DNA from: JABCZZ01 sp964454545
Lineage (GTDB): Bacteria > Pseudomonadota > Alphaproteobacteria > Rickettsiales > JABCZZ01
Assembly: GCA_964454545.1 (NCBI GenBank)
Contig: CAYVTI010000004.1
Coordinates: 26,501 to 90,500, forward strand
Direction of reading: 5' to 3'
Length of the DNA stretch: 64,000 nucleotides
Position numbers and translations under genes: made by a program. The notes below the pieces were generated by a model. It was not told where the DNA came from, made no database searches, and was given only the letters and a program-made list of their open reading frames with translations. This document shows, one piece after another, positions 17,265-26,669 of the stretch; within the stretch, counting starts at the first letter, position 1, and the number at the start of each line of letters is the position of its first letter.

Positions 17265-17795
17265 ATGGCGGACAATAAATCACCAGAAATCGTGTTGAAA
17301 GAAGCAGGGGCAAAAATTGCATTAGCCGATCCTACTGCAGACTCCGCCAAGGCAATCGGTGAATATTTCGAAGTTCTAAAAACTGGCCAGATGAACGACA
17401 AGCTGGATAAGGAAGTCCTGATGATGCTGGCAAAAGCGGTCCAATCCGGCATAGATATCAATCAGGCGCAGCAACTTGCGCAGCAGGGATTTGAGTCCGA
17501 GAAAACAAAAGTAGAAACATTATCGACCGTCGCAGCTGGACTGGTTGGTGCAGCAGGAGGGGTAGGAGTCAACGCATCAGAATCAGAAAAAATCAAGGTA
17601 GAGCTGCAGGCCGCGCAAAGCTTCGTCAATTTTAAGGCTGAAGGAACCAAAGAACAAGTGGGAGAAGCCGTCATCGGGGCTGCTGCCCTTGCAGGTGGCA
17701 TCGGTGCACAGGCGCCAGGTACTCCTGCAACATGGGCAGAAAGGATTACCGCAGAGAGAGAGCAGGCATTACTGACAGCAAAAAACACCAAATAA
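17265..17795 (+). CDS. Uncharacterised Ala/Gly-rich helical protein
   Basis: 176 aa, not recognised. The N-terminal half is charged and helical (SAKAIGEYFEVLKTGQMNDKL). Two short Gly/Ala-rich stretches follow (AAGLVGAAGGVGV, AALAGGIGAQAPG), too short and polar for confident membrane helices. The tail TWAERITAEREQALL resembles those of the orphans at 8635 and 38134. The start has a GGGAGATGGGAC ribosome-binding region. It stands alone between pabB and convergent rluD. Confidence 0.7.
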   Translation: MADNKSPEIVLKEAGAKIALADPTADSAKAIGEYFEVLKTGQMNDKLDKEVLMMLAKAVQSGIDINQAQQLAQQGFESEKTKVETLSTVAAGLVGAAGGVGVNASESEKIKVELQAAQSFVNFKAEGTKEQVGEAVIGAAALAGGIGAQAPGTPATWAERITAEREQALLTAKNTK

Positions 17796-17810
17796 GCGCC
17801 TACCTTACAT

Positions 17811-18737
17811 TTATTTAAGCCTGTCTATCAACTCCTGCATATCCTGCGGAATGGGAGAAGATAACTCCATCACTTTCCTGCTTATGGGATGAATGAAGCC
17901 GATTCGCGCCGCGTGTAATGCCTGCCTGTGAAAGTCAAATTTCTTGCTACTGCCGCGTCCATACACCGGATCGCCTACTAGGGGACAGCCTATATGCGTC
18001 ATGTGCACGCGTACCTGATGCGTACGCCCGGTCTCTAATGTACATGTAACCAGCGCGCTGTCTGAAAGCACTTCTTCCGTCTTGTAATGAGTCACCGCAT
18101 GCCTGCCGCCACTTTTCACCACCGCCATCTTCTTGCGGTTTACTGGCGAGCGGGCGATATTCCCCGTTATGGTGCCGGAAAGCGGCTTCGGGATGCCCTT
18201 CACCACCGCCACATATTGCCGTTTCAATGTCCTCCTGGCAAGCTGCTCCGCCAGATGGTGGTGAGCAACGTCATGCTTGGCAACCACCAGTAACCCGCTG
18301 GTATCCTTATCAATTCTATGGACAATTCCCGGCCGTATTACCCCGCCGATGCCGGAAAGCGAGCTTCCGCAATGGGCAAGAAGCGCGTTAACCAGTGTGT
18401 CGGAAACGTGGCCGGGAGCGGGATGTACGGTCATGCCTGCGGGCTTGTCTATCACCAGCAGATGTTCATCCTCAAATACGATATTTAGCGCTGTTGGAAC
18501 GGCAATAATATCAGTATTCTCAGGTGGATAGATTGATATTTCGTATATTTCGCCCTGTTTAACCTTGCGGCTCGCGTCTTTTATGATACTATCCGCGGCC
18601 TTGACACAGCCCTGGCCAATGAGTTGCTGGACACGGTTGCGCGAGAATTCCGGCAGATGCATGGACAGATATTTATCGAGTCTTTGTCCGCTTTCTTCCG
18701 CTTCTATGATAACAGTTTTATGATTCATATTTGACAT
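17811..18737 (-). CDS. rluD: Ribosomal large subunit pseudouridine synthase, RluD type
   Basis: Pseudouridylates 23S rRNA. 308 aa: an N-terminal S4 domain (QRLDKYLSMHLPEFSRNRVQQLI) and an RluA-family catalytic domain with HRIDKDTSGLLVV, holding the catalytic Asp, plus LETGRTHQVRVHM. The start is either ATG 18737 or ATG 18728. Only 2 nt separate 18737 from the divergent thrC ATG, so each promoter must lie inside the other gene. Confidence 0.9.
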   Translation of the reverse strand: MSNMNHKTVIIEAEESGQRLDKYLSMHLPEFSRNRVQQLIGQGCVKAADSIIKDASRKVKQGEIYEISIYPPENTDIIAVPTALNIVFEDEHLLVIDKPAGMTVHPAPGHVSDTLVNALLAHCGSSLSGIGGVIRPGIVHRIDKDTSGLLVVAKHDVAHHHLAEQLARRTLKRQYVAVVKGIPKPLSGTITGNIARSPVNRKKMAVVKSGGRHAVTHYKTEEVLSDSALVTCTLETGRTHQVRVHMTHIGCPLVGDPVYGRGSSKKFDFHRQALHAARIGFIHPISRKVMELSSPIPQDMQELIDRLK

Positions 18738-18739
18738 TC

Positions 18740-20131
18740 ATGATAAACTACATTTCCACACGCGGGCAAGCTCCGGTTTTGTCTTTCCAGGATGTCGTCA
18801 TGGCAGGCCTTGCGAGCGACGGCGGGCTTTATGTGCCTAACTCCCTGCCGCAGTTCGCCCCGCATGAACTGGTGGAGATGTCTTCGCTCTCTTATACGGA
18901 ACTCGCGCTGCGTGTGATGCAGCCTTTCATCGGAGAGGCAATTCCGGAAAAAGACCTGAGAGCCATTATTGAAAATTCCTATAAAGCATTCCGGCACAAG
19001 GCCATCGCCCCACTGAAACAGATCGGGCATAACGAATTCCTGCTGGAATTATTCCACGGCCCTACCCTGGCCTTCAAGGATTTTGCCCTGCAGTTCCTGG
19101 GGCGCATACTGGAATATTTTCTTGCGCGCAGTAACCAGCAGATTACCGTCATAGGCGCGACATCGGGAGATACCGGCTCGGCGGCGATTGAAGGCTGCCG
19201 TGGGCGCAGGAATATGCGGATATTTATTCTGCATCCGCATAACCGGGTATCGGATGTCCAGCGCCGTCAGATGACCACTGTTACGGATAAGAATGTTTTT
19301 AATATTGCCATTGAAGGAACATTTGACGACTGTCAGGATATCGTGAAATCGCTTTTTGCGGATACTGCATTCCGCGAGAAACAGAAACTGACGGCGGTCA
19401 ATTCCATCAACTGGGCGCGCATCCTGGCCCAGATCGTGTATTATTTCTACGCCGCAGCTACACTCGGCGCTCCGGCCAAACGGATAAGCTTCTGTGTGCC
19501 GACCGGCAACTTCGGGGATATTTACGCCGGCTATATCGCAAAGCAGATGGGGCTGCCTGTCGAGAAGCTCATCATAGCCACCAACAGGAACGATATCCTT
19601 GCCCGCTGCCTTGCGACCGGAGTTTACGGCATGGAAGGCGTGACGCCGACCATAAGCCCCAGCATGGATATTGAAGTCTCCAGCAATTTTGAACGTTTGT
19701 TATTCGATCTATATGCGCGTGACGGTAAAACCATCTTGAAACTTATGCAGGAGCTTCGTAAGGACAGGAAAATGTCGCTGTCCGAGTCCGCACTGCTCAG
19801 GCTTCGCAGCTATTTTTCCGCAGGCAAGGCAGACGACATACTGACAAAACGGACTATTTCCACACTATATAAGGAATGCGGAGAATTACTGGATCCACAT
19901 ACGGCGGTAGGCGTTGCGGTCGGGAGCAAAGTCCATGCGGATAAGGCAACGGCGCTTGTCACGCTCGCCACTGCCCATCCGGCGAAATTCCCAAATGCCG
20001 TAAAAGAAGCCACCGGCATTTATCCTTCCCTGCCCTCCCACCTTGCCCCCATTATGGAAAGCAAGGAAAAGTTCGAGGCGCTGCCAGCAAATACAGACAC
20101 AGTAAAAGCGTTTATAGAAAGCCACTCATGA
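18740..20131 (+). CDS. thrC: Threonine synthase
   Basis: PLP enzyme converting O-phosphohomoserine to threonine, 463 aa. Key segments: MINYISTRGQAPVLSFQD at the start, the PLP lysine in GPTLAFKDFALQFLG, ATSGDTGSAAIEG, and PTGNFGDIYAGYIAKQMGLP. A TTG 9 nt upstream is in frame, but ATG 18740 gives the family N-terminus. Its stop overlaps the next gene as ATGA; thrC followed by an M16 peptidase is a conserved alphaproteobacterial pair. Confidence 0.95.
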   Translation: MINYISTRGQAPVLSFQDVVMAGLASDGGLYVPNSLPQFAPHELVEMSSLSYTELALRVMQPFIGEAIPEKDLRAIIENSYKAFRHKAIAPLKQIGHNEFLLELFHGPTLAFKDFALQFLGRILEYFLARSNQQITVIGATSGDTGSAAIEGCRGRRNMRIFILHPHNRVSDVQRRQMTTVTDKNVFNIAIEGTFDDCQDIVKSLFADTAFREKQKLTAVNSINWARILAQIVYYFYAAATLGAPAKRISFCVPTGNFGDIYAGYIAKQMGLPVEKLIIATNRNDILARCLATGVYGMEGVTPTISPSMDIEVSSNFERLLFDLYARDGKTILKLMQELRKDRKMSLSESALLRLRSYFSAGKADDILTKRTISTLYKECGELLDPHTAVGVAVGSKVHADKATALVTLATAHPAKFPNAVKEATGIYPSLPSHLAPIMESKEKFEALPANTDTVKAFIESHS

Positions 20132-21417
20132 CCTACCATATTACGACACTGCCTTCGGGCCTGCGCGCCGCGACCGAAACCCTTCCCGGCATGGAATCCG
20201 TAACCGTCGCCGTAAGCGTTGCGGTGGGCGCGCGTTATGAAAATACCAATGAAGGCGGACTTTCCCATATGCTGGAGCATATGGCGTTCAAGGGTACAAA
20301 GCGCCGCTCTGCACTTGCTATTGCAGAAGAGATGGACATGGCGGGCGGCAACATGAATGCCTATACCTCCATGGAAAGCACGGTATATCACATCCGCGTC
20401 CTGAAAAACGACCTGCCGCTTGCCGTTGACATGCTGGCGGACATTCTCCAGAATTCGGTATTCGATGAAAAGGAACTGGAACGGGAACGCCAGGTTATCC
20501 TGCAGGAAATCGCCATGCATTATGACACTCCCGACGATCTGATACTGGATCATTTCAGCGAAACGGCTTATCCGGAACAGGCAATCGGGCGCTCCATTCT
20601 TGGGCTCCCCGAACAGGTACAGCGCTACAGCAATGAAGATTTGATCCGGTACATAGGGAAGCATTACAATACTTCCAGCATGGTGATTACCGCTGCCGGG
20701 AATATTGAACATGAGGATTTTGCCAGACTGGTCAGCGAACATTTTACGACTCTCCCTGTTTCTCCCAGAACCACTCCGGCAACAGCGATTTACACAGGCG
20801 GCGACAGGCGTACCGAGCGCAAGCTTGAACAACTGCACATGATGCTGGGATTTGAGGGCGTCTCATTTAACCATAGCGATTATTATACCCTGCAGGTTAT
20901 GGCCACCATACTGGGCGGTGGCATGTCGTCGCGCCTGTTCCAGGAAATTCGTGAGAAGCGCGGGCTTGCTTATACTGTGCAGGCATTCGTATCCTCTTAT
21001 ACGGATACCGGAACACTCGGAATTTATGCTGCCACGAATGAAGAAAAAGCATCCGGCATGCTTCCTGTCATCTGCGAGGAAGTCATCAAGATACAGGGCA
21101 GTATAACCGATCAGGAATTGCACCGTGCAAAGAACCAGATAAAAGCCAACCTGCTGATGGCACGCGAGAGCAGTTCTTCCATCGCTGAATGGATCGGCAG
21201 GCACCTCCTCCTTTACGGCCGTTACAAACCCGCATCGGAAATCGCCGCATTAATCGACGCCATCGGCAAAGACGACGTCACACGCGTGAGCAGAGATATG
21301 CTCAAGCGCAACGCCATAACCATCACGACTTTGGGGCCGCAGAAAAATATCCCCGACTATAATAGCCTGGTCAGGGAATGGTTTCTCCCCGATGCCATAA
21401 AATATAAAACCGCGTAA
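20128..21417 (+). CDS. M16 family zinc peptidase (processing-peptidase-like)
   Basis: 429-aa peptidase with the inverted zinc motif HxxEH in LSHMLEHMAFKGT and the distal Glu region RERQVILQEIAMHYDTPDD. The C-terminal half holds FQEIREKRGLAYTVQAF, typical of the mitochondrial processing peptidase beta type. Probably cytoplasmic or periplasmic; no signal peptide is visible. It is translationally coupled to thrC (ATGA). Confidence 0.92.
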   Translation: MTYHITTLPSGLRAATETLPGMESVTVAVSVAVGARYENTNEGGLSHMLEHMAFKGTKRRSALAIAEEMDMAGGNMNAYTSMESTVYHIRVLKNDLPLAVDMLADILQNSVFDEKELERERQVILQEIAMHYDTPDDLILDHFSETAYPEQAIGRSILGLPEQVQRYSNEDLIRYIGKHYNTSSMVITAAGNIEHEDFARLVSEHFTTLPVSPRTTPATAIYTGGDRRTERKLEQLHMMLGFEGVSFNHSDYYTLQVMATILGGGMSSRLFQEIREKRGLAYTVQAFVSSYTDTGTLGIYAATNEEKASGMLPVICEEVIKIQGSITDQELHRAKNQIKANLLMARESSSSIAEWIGRHLLLYGRYKPASEIAALIDAIGKDDVTRVSRDMLKRNAITITTLGPQKNIPDYNSLVREWFLPDAIKYKTA

Positions 21418-21418
21418 A

Positions 21419-22204
21419 TTACTGCGCCGTCCAGCCGCCGTCGATGCTAAGTATCTCCCCGGTCATGGCTTCGCCATTATCATCGCACAGGAAGGCGATG
21501 AGCGCTCCGATGCTTTCCGGCCTTACGAACATCTTGTTGGGCTGCTTTTCGCCGAGCAGGTTGGCGGTCGCCTGTTCAATGCTGATATTGCCTTCTTTCG
21601 CTTTCGCTTCAATCTGCTTCTGCACCAGCGGAGTGTTCACCCACCCCGGGCAAATGGCATTGCAGGTTATCCCTGAAGTCGCCGTTTCAAGCGCGACCAC
21701 TTTCGTGAGCCCGACGATACCGTGTTTTGCCGATACGTAAGCCGCCTTATGCTCCGAGGCGACAAGGCCGTGCGCGGAAGCGATATTGATGATGCGGCCA
21801 AATTTTCGCGCCTTCATTCCGGGAACCGCTACCTTTATCGCATGGAACGCCGCCGAAAGGTTGATAGCGATGATAGCGTCCCATTTGTCATCGGGAAACT
21901 CTTCTACGGGAGCGGTAAACTGGATTCCGGCATTATTGACCAGAATATCAACGCTGCCAAGCTGGGATACCGTATCAGCCACCATCTGGCGAATGTCGGC
22001 AGGCTTGCTCATATCGGCAGCAGAATAAGACGTTTTTACTCCGTATTTTTTCGGAAGCTCGGCGACAATGCCATCAATAGTCGCCTTGTCGCCCATGCCG
22101 TTCAGCATGATATTACACCCCTGCCCGGCCAGCACATGGGCGATGGCAAGCCCTATCCCGCTCGTGGAACCGGTAACGATCGCATTTTTTCCTTTAAGTG
22201 CCAT
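21419..22204 (-). CDS. bdhA: D-3-hydroxybutyrate dehydrogenase
   Basis: Short-chain dehydrogenase of ketone-body/polyhydroxybutyrate metabolism, 261 aa. The cofactor motif TGSTSGIGLAIAH, NNAGIQ, the catalytic region NIASAHGLVAS with YVSAKHG (Tyr-x3-Lys), and AICPGWVNTPLV with VQKQIEAKAKEGNIS match the 3-hydroxybutyrate dehydrogenase subfamily. It is convergent with the M16 peptidase; the stops are almost adjacent. Confidence 0.9.
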   Translation of the reverse strand: MALKGKNAIVTGSTSGIGLAIAHVLAGQGCNIMLNGMGDKATIDGIVAELPKKYGVKTSYSAADMSKPADIRQMVADTVSQLGSVDILVNNAGIQFTAPVEEFPDDKWDAIIAINLSAAFHAIKVAVPGMKARKFGRIINIASAHGLVASEHKAAYVSAKHGIVGLTKVVALETATSGITCNAICPGWVNTPLVQKQIEAKAKEGNISIEQATANLLGEKQPNKMFVRPESIGALIAFLCDDNGEAMTGEILSIDGGWTAQ

Positions 22205-22337
22205 AAATCCTCCTGTATTTATTATATATTTATAATCTATGCTTTATGATAGAAGCTCATAGCACTTCTAAGTTGCCATTGCCATTATTAATTATTAAAT
22301 GTAAACTGGTTTGTATGTTTTTGGAGTTTTTCAGAGT

Positions 22338-22955
22338 ATGACACCGCAGGAACAACAGATGCTGAATGATCTACTGAACAGGATTGCAGGCACTCCCGCT
22401 CCGGTTCGTGATTCTGAAGCGGACTCCATGATCCAAAGAAGCCTCGGCGCGCGACCGGATGCGCTTTATATTCTTACCCAGCTGGTCCTCGTTCAGGAAA
22501 TGGGCCTGAAACATGCCCAGCAGCAGATTCAGGATTTACAGCAACAGGCCGCACGGCCAGCACAGGCGCCATCTTCTTTTACCGGCGGGCCGTGGGGAAC
22601 GTCTGCGAATGCCCAGCAGAACTACTCCTCCCCCCAATATCCGCCTCAATTCTCCAGTTTCCTGCATAATGCACTTACCACCGCATCCGGCGTCATCGCA
22701 GGTGAGATGGCTTTCAGTGCGCTGCGTTCGCTGTTCGGTGGATTCGGAGGCGGCTCTTCCGCATGGGGCGCGCCGCTCAATACCGGAAGCAGTTTTCTCT
22801 CCGGCGCACAAAACCCGGGCACTACGATCGTGAATAATTATTACGGTGATAGCAATACCGATGTTGCAGATTCTGACGATGGCAGCAATACAGACGATCT
22901 GGTTGCGACAGATGACAGCAGCGATAGTTTTTCTGATAACAGCGATTTCTCATAA
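22338..22955 (+). CDS. DUF2076 family protein
   Basis: 205 aa. The N-terminus MTPQEQQMLNDLLNRIAG, followed by PDALYILTQLVLVQEMGLKHAQ and a Gln-rich coiled coil, is the DUF2076 signature. A glycine-rich middle (LRSLFGGFGGGSSAWG), NNYYGDSNT and an acidic Asp/Ser tail follow. The start is set at 22338 (GGAG upstream) rather than the frame's first ATG at 22311. It is the first gene of a run with the prepilin and zapE. Function unknown. Confidence 0.85.
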   Translation: MTPQEQQMLNDLLNRIAGTPAPVRDSEADSMIQRSLGARPDALYILTQLVLVQEMGLKHAQQQIQDLQQQAARPAQAPSSFTGGPWGTSANAQQNYSSPQYPPQFSSFLHNALTTASGVIAGEMAFSALRSLFGGFGGGSSAWGAPLNTGSSFLSGAQNPGTTIVNNYYGDSNTDVADSDDGSNTDDLVATDDSSDSFSDNSDFS

Positions 22956-22973
22956 TTCATAAAAAGTACTCTC

Positions 22974-23792
22974 ATGACAAACAGCAAAAAAGCCGGTTTT
23001 ACATTAATTGAAATGTCTGTCGTGCTGGTTATCATAGGGCTGATTGTCGCAGGCATATTTCTGGGACAATCCCTGATCCGCCAGTCGCAACTCGCAAGCG
23101 CGATGACGGATGCGCAGAAATACATCCAGGCGGCGCAGAACTTCCAACAGAAATACGGCGCCCTTCCTGGAGACTTCGCCAATGCGCAAGCTTACTGGAA
23201 TAGCGGCGCTGCTCCTACCTGCCCTTCGACCTACGCCGCCCAGCTTACTCCACCGACTACATGCAACGGCGATGGGAACGGCCAGATCGGCACTTCGGGT
23301 TCCGGCGGTTCGTATGCCGCCAGCGCTCCGGAATATTTTCTGTTCTGGGAGCATCTGTCGGATGCCCAGCTTATAAGTGGCATCTACAATGGGTCGCCTG
23401 GAAGCGCTGGCGGAGGCACAGGCAGTGATCATGTTATAGGAACCAATGCCCCTGCAAGCAAGCTTGACGGCGCAGGGTTCGGGGTTACTTGGGTTGGCGT
23501 TAAAACGAGCGGAACCACGTATTACTATAACAGCTTTGGGCATGTCTTCATATTCGGCGGATATAGCTCCAACTTCCTGCCCGCCGGCAACATCATGACG
23601 ACATTGGAAGCATTGAGCCTAGATACAAAATATGACGACGGCCTGCCTTCTTCGGGCAATATTCAATCATGGCAGCAAACCACCGGGTATTCTACTGCCT
23701 GCACGACCAGCGCAACTACAGCCCCGACAACGAAATACGATAAGACGCAACCAGGTTATAAGTGCAGCCTTATATTACTTACCGGGTTTTAA
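22974..23792 (+). CDS. Type IV prepilin-like (pseudopilin) protein
   Basis: 272 aa. The class III signal is clear: a short basic leader TNSKKAG, the prepilin peptidase site before FTLIEMSVVLVIIGLIVAG (mature Phe, Glu at +5), and a long N-terminal helix continuing into ASAMTDAQKYIQAAQNFQQKYG. The C-terminal globular part is Gly/Ser/Thr-rich with cysteines (APTCPST, TTCNGDGNG), fitting a disulfide-stabilised minor pilin or pseudopilin. No assembly genes are nearby. The stop directly abuts the zapE GTG. Confidence 0.9.
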   Translation: MTNSKKAGFTLIEMSVVLVIIGLIVAGIFLGQSLIRQSQLASAMTDAQKYIQAAQNFQQKYGALPGDFANAQAYWNSGAAPTCPSTYAAQLTPPTTCNGDGNGQIGTSGSGGSYAASAPEYFLFWEHLSDAQLISGIYNGSPGSAGGGTGSDHVIGTNAPASKLDGAGFGVTWVGVKTSGTTYYYNSFGHVFIFGGYSSNFLPAGNIMTTLEALSLDTKYDDGLPSSGNIQSWQQTTGYSTACTTSATTAPTTKYDKTQPGYKCSLILLTGF

Positions 23793-24890
23793 GTGGCTAA
23801 TATAACTACTCCCGTTAAGTTATACGATCAGTACGTAAAAGACAGCAGACTAAAAGGTGACGCAGAGCAGAAGCGGATCATCGGACGTTTACAGCTGCTC
23901 TTTGAGCAAATCTCTGTAAAACCAAAAAATCCTCTTATTAAGAAGATAATGCCAGCCCGTTCCTCTGAAGCGCTGCGCGGGCTTTACATATGGGGAGATG
24001 TAGGACGCGGCAAATCCATGCTTATGGATATGTTCTTTCACTCCGTTCCCACGACTGCAAAGCAGCGCCTGCATTTTTATTCGCTGATGCTCGGGATTCA
24101 TAAAAGCGTGCACCTCCTGCGCCAGAAGCAAGTGGAAGATCCCGTAAAAGCCACCGCGAAGGAACTGGCAAAAAAATATAAACTGCTTTGCCTTGATGAA
24201 TTTCAGGTGACGGATGTTGCCGACGCGATGATTCTCAGTAAACTGTTCCTGGCGCTGCTGGAAGAGAACGTAGTGATAGTCATCACTTCCAACCGGCCGC
24301 CGGAAGAATTATACCTGGGGGGATTGCAGCGCGAGAAATTCCTGGATTTCGTTACATTGCTTTACGAGCGCATGGATGTTCTGGAACTGGCCTCACCGCA
24401 TGACTACCGGATGGAAAAGATCAGGGCGCTGAAATCGTTATACCTCTTCCCGCTTACCCAAAAAAATGAGCAGGAATTGCGGAATATATTCTTTGCCATC
24501 TGCGATAACGCGGAACCGGACAAAGTGACGCTGGAGGTACAAGGAAGAAAACTGCAGGTGAACAAGGCCTGCGGCAAAACCGCATGGTTCACTTTCGGCG
24601 AATTATGCGAGAAGCCGCTCGGCGCGGCGGATTATCTGGCGATATGCAACCGGTTCGATACAGTATTCATCAGCGGCATTCCTGTGCTTTCACCTGAAAT
24701 GCGCAACGAGGCGCGCCGGTTCGTCACCCTGATAGACAGCCTGTACGACAACCGGGTCAAACTCATCTGCACGGCAGACGCACCACCTACGGAACTCTAC
24801 CCGTTCGGCGATGGCGCTTTCGAATTCCAGAGAACTATCTCAAGACTCATGGAAATGCAGTCGGAGGCATATCTTGAGGGTGAGACATAG
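23793..24890 (+). CDS. zapE: Cell division protein ZapE (AFG1-like ATPase)
   Basis: AAA-type ATPase of the AFG1/ZapE family, 365 aa, linked to FtsZ-ring function. Walker A is in YIWGDVGRGKSMLMD; Walker B and sensor-like parts are LLCLDEFQVTDVADAM and VIVITSNRPPEELYLGGLQRE. The GTG start lies immediately after the TAA of the prepilin gene, so it is probably translated by coupling. Confidence 0.92.
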   Translation: MANITTPVKLYDQYVKDSRLKGDAEQKRIIGRLQLLFEQISVKPKNPLIKKIMPARSSEALRGLYIWGDVGRGKSMLMDMFFHSVPTTAKQRLHFYSLMLGIHKSVHLLRQKQVEDPVKATAKELAKKYKLLCLDEFQVTDVADAMILSKLFLALLEENVVIVITSNRPPEELYLGGLQREKFLDFVTLLYERMDVLELASPHDYRMEKIRALKSLYLFPLTQKNEQELRNIFFAICDNAEPDKVTLEVQGRKLQVNKACGKTAWFTFGELCEKPLGAADYLAICNRFDTVFISGIPVLSPEMRNEARRFVTLIDSLYDNRVKLICTADAPPTELYPFGDGAFEFQRTISRLMEMQSEAYLEGET

Positions 24891-25006
24891 TATCTCTGAT
24901 GCTCTTGCCATTCTTCCTATTTATTTTCATAAGTAACTATAAATAAAAGAATATTTATATAATACATTAGAATATAGTTAGGTCAATTCTGAAATATTGA
25001 CCTCTA

Positions 25007-25038
25007 TTAACGTCTTATTAATATATATTTGTTAGATT
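25007..25038 (+). promoter_or_regulatory. CtrA-box promoter of the multi-HTH orphan
   Basis: TTAA-CGTCTTA-TTAA (25007-25021) is a perfect TTAA-N7-TTAA CtrA box. Exactly 11 nt later TAGATT (25033-25038) fits a -10. A 20-nt segment around the box is identical at 17 positions to the one upstream of the orphan at 33493. The implied transcription start near 25045 leaves a leader of about 39 nt to ATG 25084. Confidence 0.6.
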
Positions 25039-25083
25039 TGCATAAGAATAGTCATGATAAAATTTTTTCGCACTGACAAGATT

Positions 25084-26658
25084 ATGGTCCAAGAATTTTC
25101 TGAATCAGCATCTCCACTCCGAACTTTTACAGAATTAATAAAATTGAGTCAGCTTTATCACTCTAAAGAAGATGGCACATCACAAACATTGCCTGATATT
25201 AGCGTAAAACTGGGGTTACCCCGCGGCATAGTAGAAATGTGGTACAGGACAGGAACAATCAATCTTGATCCTAGCACTCCTGAAGCTAACAAGATCATGA
25301 AGCTCTTCAAAGATCGATGGGGTAATTGGGGTAAAAATGAGAGTACTGCCTATTATTATCATAAATTAAAGATGGCGCTTGGGTGGGAACTGGATGATAG
25401 TGATATACGTCGGATGAATGAGTATGAGATGAAAAAGAGGACACAGGAAACAAAAGCAGAACCTCATCCAAAAACTCCAACTCATCCTTCAGATCGCACT
25501 TTCGTACCCTTCTCAAGGGAAGAACAAGAAACCAGATCGTCTTCCGCCTCACCTGTAAGGCCACAGGTATATGTAGCTAAGGCTGCTATACAAGAAAGAA
25601 GGATAGTACCTGCAACACTAGCAAAAAAGCCTTTATCTCCACAAACTGCTCCTAGACCTCAGCGCTCTGTTAGTCGAGACGCTGAACCTGTTCCTCAAAT
25701 CTTACCAGAACAGCTAAGTGAAAGACTGAAAAGAAAGAGATGCATCAGTGGAATAAATGGCGGAGAACTTCTTAAACAATCGCGGATACAAGCAAACCTG
25801 ACACAAGCGCAGCTTGCTGAACAGTCAGGAGTTCCGCGTAGTGACATTATTCACTTCGAGAACAATAATTTATCTAAGCTATGGATATATATAGGTGATA
25901 TTATAAAAGTACTTAACCCCGATCCTGAGAAGACAGTCTTGCTGAATGCTATAGCACTAGATGCTAAAACAGAATACTTGGAAAAAGTTCCGCTGGACAG
26001 AGAACAGGCAATAAGGGTTATCAATATAGCACTGCGAAATCACTCTCAGGTTACAGGGAGTGAATTATTGGAAGCTTTTATGGTACGAGCAAACATTTCC
26101 CATGAAAAATTAGCTGAAAAAGCAGGAATCTCCAGAAGACAAATCGGCACTTTACTATCCGGAGCGCCAAAAACTCTTTACCAATATGTAGAAATACTTT
26201 CGGATACCCTTGCGGCACTTCCAAATAGCAGGTTTACACCAGCAGACAAAGAGCTTTTCTGGCAGTGCACGCTTTCCAAAGAATTAACTCTTATTGCCAA
26301 CGCCAATAAAGGAGAAGATGTCCCGTTAGGAGACCTGATGCTGGCATATACGAAAAAGGCCCATTTTCAAGGTAACGATTTGGCATTACGCATGGGGGTC
26401 GATGCGTCAAAAATATCATTATATCTAAAAGGGCATATACCAGATAACCGTGTTGAGAGCTTTGCAATGGTATGTGGGCTTCTGCCAGACGAAAAACAAA
26501 ATTTAATAGAGCGCCTTGAACATGAAAAGAGCAAGAAAACCACTGCTGTAACCCATGAACATTGTGAGGGTGAACAGCCACATTATGGCTGCGGGCTTCC
26601 GCCTCCACCAAGGAATCCAGGAAGAGGCGCGCATAATAAAGTAAAACCTGTCTTATAG
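25084..26658 (+). CDS. Orphan protein with four putative helix-turn-helix modules
   Basis: 524 aa from ATG 25084 (an in-frame ATG lies at 25054). One HTH-like segment sits near the N-terminus (LPDISVKLGLPRGIVEMWY, about residues 37-58). A Pro/Ser/Lys-rich linker (about 100-220) follows. Then come three XRE-like units at about 226-278 (LTQAQLAEQSGVPRSDIIHFE), 325-380 (ISHEKLAEKAGISRRQIGTLL) and 415-470 (GNDLALRMGVDASKISLYL). The C-terminal tail is basic and Pro/Gly-rich (RNPGRGAHNKVKPVL). The gene is visibly AT-rich with different codon use from its neighbours. It has a CtrA-box promoter and is convergent with rsmA. Probably DNA-binding; targets unknown. Confidence 0.8.
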   Translation: MVQEFSESASPLRTFTELIKLSQLYHSKEDGTSQTLPDISVKLGLPRGIVEMWYRTGTINLDPSTPEANKIMKLFKDRWGNWGKNESTAYYYHKLKMALGWELDDSDIRRMNEYEMKKRTQETKAEPHPKTPTHPSDRTFVPFSREEQETRSSSASPVRPQVYVAKAAIQERRIVPATLAKKPLSPQTAPRPQRSVSRDAEPVPQILPEQLSERLKRKRCISGINGGELLKQSRIQANLTQAQLAEQSGVPRSDIIHFENNNLSKLWIYIGDIIKVLNPDPEKTVLLNAIALDAKTEYLEKVPLDREQAIRVINIALRNHSQVTGSELLEAFMVRANISHEKLAEKAGISRRQIGTLLSGAPKTLYQYVEILSDTLAALPNSRFTPADKELFWQCTLSKELTLIANANKGEDVPLGDLMLAYTKKAHFQGNDLALRMGVDASKISLYLKGHIPDNRVESFAMVCGLLPDEKQNLIERLEHEKSKKTTAVTHEHCEGEQPHYGCGLPPPPRNPGRGAHNKVKPVL

Positions 26659-26669
26659 ATTGCTTTCCT

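Noticed and set aside
20020..20838. 272-codon open frame antisense to thrC and the M16 peptidase
   Set aside because: Spans the junction of two certain genes and has no motif or plausible start context.
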